Source: Sympetrum striolatum
Taxonomy: Eukaryota; Arthropoda; Insecta; Odonata; Libellulidae
Length of the DNA stretch: 64,000 nt
Direction: 5' to 3'
NCBI GenBank assembly: GCA_947579665.1
Contig: OX388343.1
Coordinates: forward strand, 102,987,657 to 103,051,656
Shown piece by piece: positions 58,601-64,000 of the stretch. A program made the translations under genes and the position numbers. Each line of letters opens with the position of its first letter. Position 1 is the first letter of the stretch. A model generated the notes under the pieces. That model saw nothing but the letters and a program-made list of their open reading frames with translations, had not been told where the DNA came from and did no database searches.

Positions 58601-61600
58601 AAATGTGAATTGAAGGCCTCTCGTGCACGATCATAATCTCCTTTCGACAACATGGCGCAATTTAATGAAGAAATAAATTTGCATACGTGTAAGAAAGATC
58701 ATATAAGGTGATGGCATAGTCCAGATAACGGCTTAAAAAAGACTAGCGTAGACAGTGTCAGATATTCCGTCTCTAGTAAAAGACTGCTAAAATGCTTCAA
58801 TAATATTTGTGAATGGAGTAAAATTACCCAATGCAGGTGAACATTTTATCGGCCATTTTTTACCAATATTAGTACTAGTAGTTCGTATTTTGACCATTAC
58901 AAAAACGACCACTAAGTCAATTATACAAATATAAAAAGCGTATTAGTGTTGAGATTAAGACGAGCGAATTGAAAGATAAGCAAGTCTTATCAATCTTTAA
59001 GGCTTTCGAAGGCTTCGATGGGCAAATAATATTGAATATAATCAATTGAGGTAGATAACTAGACCTTAGGCGAAACGGGTCGTTTCTTAATAAAAGTTCT
59101 TCCTGTAGAACTGAGACTAAGTCATTTCTTCTCCTTCAAAATAATATTAATCTTGAATAGTTTAAATGACTCGTAAGTAAAATAACCGAGAAGAAAATCC
59201 TTGTTGAGATGATGCATGGATTTATAAGACCCATCAAAATATTCCAGAAAGGATTGAAAAAAGATTCAGCTCTCTTGAGAAGGTTCGTTTCTGAGGCAAA
59301 ATAACAGCTGTTAACAGCTGCAGGACAGACAAGCACGTTTGGCTTAGGTGAAAGATTCTCAGTAGAAGCACACGTGAGAAATTACCTCAGCTTTCTAAGT
59401 ACTTTTAACAATACTAATAGTATATCAGCACAATCTCCAGTCGATCTCTTTACCGAAAAATTAGGTTAAGAAATTGCGTAGCCCTGCTTTATACAGTGAA
59501 TTGTTTTTATACGCTTGATGGAAGTCTCCACCGGATTCAGCAGCGAATATATCTCAGTCTCGGGAAGAAGTTTCTTATTCATGCATTACCACAATTTAAG
59601 TTAAAGCGATAATATGCCCCAAATCCATTGAGTTGCGACTTTATATGCGGGACTATTTGATGGCAGCCCCAAATCTGGGCTTCATGTCCTTTTTCCAAAT
59701 TATGAGCAATGCTCCCCGACCTTATATTATCTCTTCTGTACACACACTAAAGTTGAAGTTAACGGCACCCTAAACCATGTTTTTGTAAGTAAGGGAAATG
59801 ATTCAAATAATATATGGTAAATGTGGAATATGTATCCATATCTGAATCCAATAATAAAATAAAATATGTTGTAAGAAAAAGTCCTAAACAGAAAACGATA
59901 AAAAAAGTATTGGTAATGTACGACATACGAAGGGTATCAAACTGATCAAACACAAATCTCAGCAAAAAATATTCCGCTTTCCCAATGAAAACCCAATTCC
60001 GGGAAAATATGCGTCACAAATAAATATCTCGTATTATGAATGCCAAATTTGAACCATCTTATCCACAGATGTCGTGCGACACTCTGGTGGACAAGCATTG
60101 TTCTAAAGGATACACACAAAAATCTTAACACGCACCTTATTAACTATAGGTCAATTTTATTGTCAGCATAACTCGCTCTTTTTCTCATTTTGATAAGCGT
60201 TTCACGACTTTTCGTGTTCGCAACTTCTTATTTTGAATGTATCTATCCTTCTTTCATCTCATCTTTGAGTGCTAATATTAGAGCGATTTCTTTGCCGTTT
60301 CGCTTTTCAGACTTAGAATGCACCCTTTTCGCCCGGTGAAGGTAACGTAGGAGAACGGATTCGGTGGAAGGACTGCTTGTGGGCTGAACTAGAGCTCATT
60401 TAGGTACGAGACCTCTCGAAAAATGGAGATACGAAGGTATTCATCGGTGCGGCATTGCGTTGTTAGTCATATTGCTAGCCTAATTTGACAGAGTAAAAGA
60501 GCTTCATAAAACGGAAGTCGTCTACGTTAGTTTTAAGGGATGCTTCTCGGACCTTAGATCCACTTGATTAGCAGTCGCTCTTTTTTTACATCACGGACCA
60601 TTACAATAGCCAATCCCGCGGAAAACTAAGTTGAAGTTTTACATTAAAACAGCATACATGAAATGAGTTTCATTGCTGCAGTGCGACTTGTTGTCGCTCG
60701 TATAAATCTGTGTTCGTCACACGAAAAGGATTAAGAGTATAATGCAGAATTATTGCACAATTATAAACGTAAAAATCGCACATAATGCCCGTCTTTCTTT
60801 GTTGAAAAGTAAATTCGGACCACCGGTTGGCGGCTGCCGCTCTATTCGCTTCGATGAATGCATTCTCTCCGTTTGCTGCAACGACTTAATCTCTGAAATG
60901 TATATTCGATTCACTCATTTCTCCTCAATTAGTAGCTGAACAGGTCGATTACTGGATCTCAAATAGAGATAATCTGATTCACGATTACACATGTTGAATG
61001 AGATTATGTATGATGACTTATCATAAATGACATATCTCTTTCATTCAAAGAGATGACAAACGGAACTGAAAACAATTAGAGATGAATAGAAATCATTTGA
61101 AATAAATACGTAACATTTGACGCGATGGAAGTAATTTTTTAATTTTTAAAACTAGCCGGATCGTAGAATTTAAAAAAAACTATGCGTATCATTAACACTT
61201 ATACGTTTCTTAATGTGCAAGTGAATATTGCATACTTGGCTCATAAGAATGATTATATCTTTGACAACCAAAATATTTTTCCACTTCACTCGAAAAGAAT
61301 TTATTAAAATACTATCAATCCAACAAGTATGAAGGTGAATGTTATTAGAGGTCTTTTGACGAAATATAAGGATAGGATAACGGAATTGTATCAATTTCTT
61401 ATTACTCTATGTAATAAAAAATCAAATACCCCGCTGCTGTGGGAGGAGCCACATTCTGCGTCTATATCAAGCTGTCAAAAAAATAGAGGCGTTTTACACG
61501 CCCAAAAATGACGCCTGAAACAGAAGTGTAAGTTGACGTAGCTACACGAGAAGTTTGCATGCCGCGAGAGGAGGCGTTTGAGAGAAGGCGTAACATGACA

Positions 61601-64000
61601 TTGAGTATTCATTTTCGATTTCGTGGAGAGAAACGTAAATGATCAGGTTAAAAATCACGGTGTTAAAAAGATTCTGGAAGGTAGAGAAGAGGCCCTCACC
61701 AGAGGTCATAATGATTTTAAAACAAATTTCTCGGTTGCGATAAGATCTTGTTCCTCATATTGGTCTTCTATACAGAGTTATTCGGTCTCGAGAAAAGGAG
61801 AATTCCTGTGGGATAAAAATCAAGCGCCAGGCGGATCAGGTAAAATGTACGGTCACCCTAGAAAATGAGGATTACAATCGGAAGTGCTGAATCGGAATAG
61901 AAACTAATTAAACTAGTTTTAGAATTCCTCTGACTCTTACACAGCAAAGAAGAAAACAATCAGTTCTGCAATCTGCAAAGAAAGCAGTTCAATACTCAAC
62001 TCTAGAGAAAAATTTCAGGCAATTCCGATGTATTCGCAGTCACCACACACGCCATGGATTGCCAATGATTACCCATCAGAATAGTGGTAACATCAATATC
62101 TTCTCTGACTTATGCTCTTGCCTGTAAATCAAAGGGTGTAATTCGCAAATTCCAGAAGAATTCGCGAAACTATTTCACCCGAAATTTACCTCTAAAAATT
62201 CGGTGGAGTGTTTTGAAGTTAAAATATCCGAATCATGCGATTATTACTCCTTGTGATACAAAAATAACTTGCCTCGCCATCTTCATAATGGTTTTGGTCT
62301 AAGAAATTAATAATAAATTATAACATGAAACTTTCGGTATTCAAGAATGCGGATGCCGTTGCCATTCGCTTACAGGATCACTGATCGGAAATGTCAAGAA
62401 GACGAAGTATTAATATGAGATTGAACCCAGTCATATCCCGGGAGTCAAATTGCATCATATTGTTTTCCGAAGCATAAAAGAGACCATGTAGTCAAAAGGA
62501 GTATTCGTGATTTGAAAGGGGTGGTTGCAGTGCAATAGTTGGGTAAAGCAATGCTTCATTTGCGGCAAATCGCTCAGCGGCGCGAAGAAAATCCCATAAA
62601 ATCATTATCACCAAGTGTCGAAAGTGACATTCAAATAATAGAGAAAAAATAAATGAGACGAATCACCAATATCCATTTGAAGAAAATCGCGAAGAGGATT
62701 CGTTACGCACGCGAAACCCTCTACACCTTTTTCTTCCCTTACTCCTCCCTCCTACCACCCCTCCATCCCCAACAACTTGAATATATTCCCTGAAAATTCG
62801 CCACTCATTCCATTGCTTGCCAAGCGCCTGCTGCGAGAGCATCGTTCGACGATGGGTTCCCAACAGTCTCCGAAGTTACTTTCAACGAATGGCAGTTTCT
62901 CGCCTGAAGTCTCATCGAAGCTATCGAGAACCTCTGCGACTGCTACAATCTTCCATTGCTAGTCGTTATTGTGCAAAGCTGCGGTCGCTGTACGAGATCT
63001 ATCTCATCCACCGAAAAATATATCGGAGAAGGAAGCAGTTCGTCTGGCTGAAGCTATTGGGGCAGCTGGAGTCTTTAGTTTAATGTACCTTCAAGGCTCC
63101 AGAAGGTACTGAGGCAGTTTCCTTAACAACCGGACAGAGGCGCTCCCTCTGACGTCCAAGAAGGAATGCAAACTTCCAATCGACTACCACTGGTGAAACG
63201 GCTACGACTGACTTCTGAGAGGAGATCAAGATTTCAATAGTTCGCCGCAGTTGATCCCCGAAGGCCGCTTTGAGTTCCTCGATCTTCTTCGTTAAGGGAC
63301 GGATCTTCGGCAGTTGAAACTACGCATTTTAAAACTGGCAGCTTCTCGAATTCATTTTTTTTTTTTTTTGGAGAAATCTACGGTCCAGCGGCGCCGATGA
63401 ATGTCTTGCAGCAATGTGGCCATAGAATCCGATGGCAGAGAAGACAACCGAGCGACGTTGAGAGAAGAGTTTGGAGAAAAGCAGCATTGGAGCGCTTGAC
63501 GCAGCAGTTTGGTGAAGAAGATAAAGTGTTGTGTGTGTTGTGTGTAATGGCCATTCTAGTGAATTAGTGAAAGTGACTGCAAGAGGAGGTTCAGTACGCC
63601 GATGGAAAGCAGAGCTCTACCGCCGCAGGAGGAATCCCTCAGCTAAAGGTAAGGACTCGTCGTCTTTCAGCTCAGGTGGCAGGTTTCTTTAGAAAATGGC
63701 CCACCCAACGTACATTAAAGAGCAGGTCTGCATTGATGTTTGGGGGGAGAGGGAACTTGAGTGAAATAGGGCCTACTCGATGGGCAATATGTGAATGATT
63801 GGAGGGAGAAATTAAGGTGATAGGCACTACACACACTTCTACATACCGGCTCTTTAGCCAATAGAAAATAAAACTTAGTCTTCTAACAGTCTCTCTTCTA
63901 TCTTTTCCGTGGCCGTGGTTTTCATGCCACACCACACTATGGTTTTAATAGGGCTTGTCAATAGCAACTGATGACGCGATCGCCCCCGAAATATCTGGTA
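58601..64000. other. 5.4 kb with no gene, RNA or repeat recognised
   Basis: Moderately AT-rich DNA with only short, domain-free open frames. Small items: a T15 run at 63355-63369, a (GTGT)n-like stretch at 63530-63545, and a splice-donor-like AAAG|GTAAGG at about 63648 after a GC-richer, open-looking patch (63370-63647). I do not call a gene from these. Confidence 0.4.

Noticed and set aside
62663..63083. Overlapping short open frames near 62.7-63.1 kb as exons
   Set aside because: Frames on both strands overlap, no splice pattern joins them and no domain is recognised.

Overview
This 64 kb window is AT-rich eukaryotic DNA, almost certainly from an arthropod and most likely an insect. The evidence is split, spliced coding exons, a CLIP/trypsin-type serine protease fragment, a LINE whose ORF1 starts with a PHD finger, a Ty3/gypsy LTR element, a BED-finger hAT transposase, tRNA-derived SINEs and long satellites. 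No prokaryotic organisation is visible. The insect order cannot be named from sequence alone. I see no gene that is clearly intact: every coding stretch with a recognisable domain is a fragment or is broken by stops or frameshifts.

Layout. (1) 1-7.5 kb: three copies of a roughly 0.95 kb repeat (R1) whose core is a head-to-head pair of tRNA-like B boxes, a dimeric tRNA-derived SINE, a tRNA-like hairpin, a ~165 bp tandem array, and a ~3 kb element with ~640 bp terminal inverted repeats. (2) 7.5-14.3 kb: a 3.1 kb 'leader' followed by a 1.9 kb array of a 16 bp GC-rich unit. (3) 14.3-19.2 kb: a satellite of about 21.5 units of 222 bp. (4) 19.2-26.5 kb: two copies of a dispersed repeat (family T) and a deletion derivative of a gypsy-type LTR element on the minus strand. 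(5) 26.7-32.6 kb: a giant imperfect inverted repeat with arms of 2 kb or more, whose outer parts belong to family T. (6) 36.1-41.65 kb: a second copy, same orientation, of the leader plus 16 bp minisatellite, with a short shared trailer. (7) 41.7-51.4 kb: three exons of a trypsin-like serine protease gene on the plus strand. Its introns carry a SINE and a 4.4 kb decayed LINE, and key residues are lost. (8) 51.4-52.7 kb: a broken hAT transposase. (9) 53-64 kb: SINE-like fragments, a 49 bp G-rich minisatellite, a second copy of a 177 bp subrepeat element, a small direct duplication, and about 5 kb with nothing I recognise.

Most of the window is therefore a repeat-rich accessory region, and several repeat families are nested in one another. 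The strongest candidate for something undescribed is the recurring design in which two tRNA-like 3' halves point outward from a common centre, each followed by a T-run. It occurs in at least two unrelated repeats here, with a partial third. The second candidate is the leader plus 16 bp minisatellite module present twice 28 kb apart. Family names, boundaries and identities were judged by eye; no alignment or database search was run.
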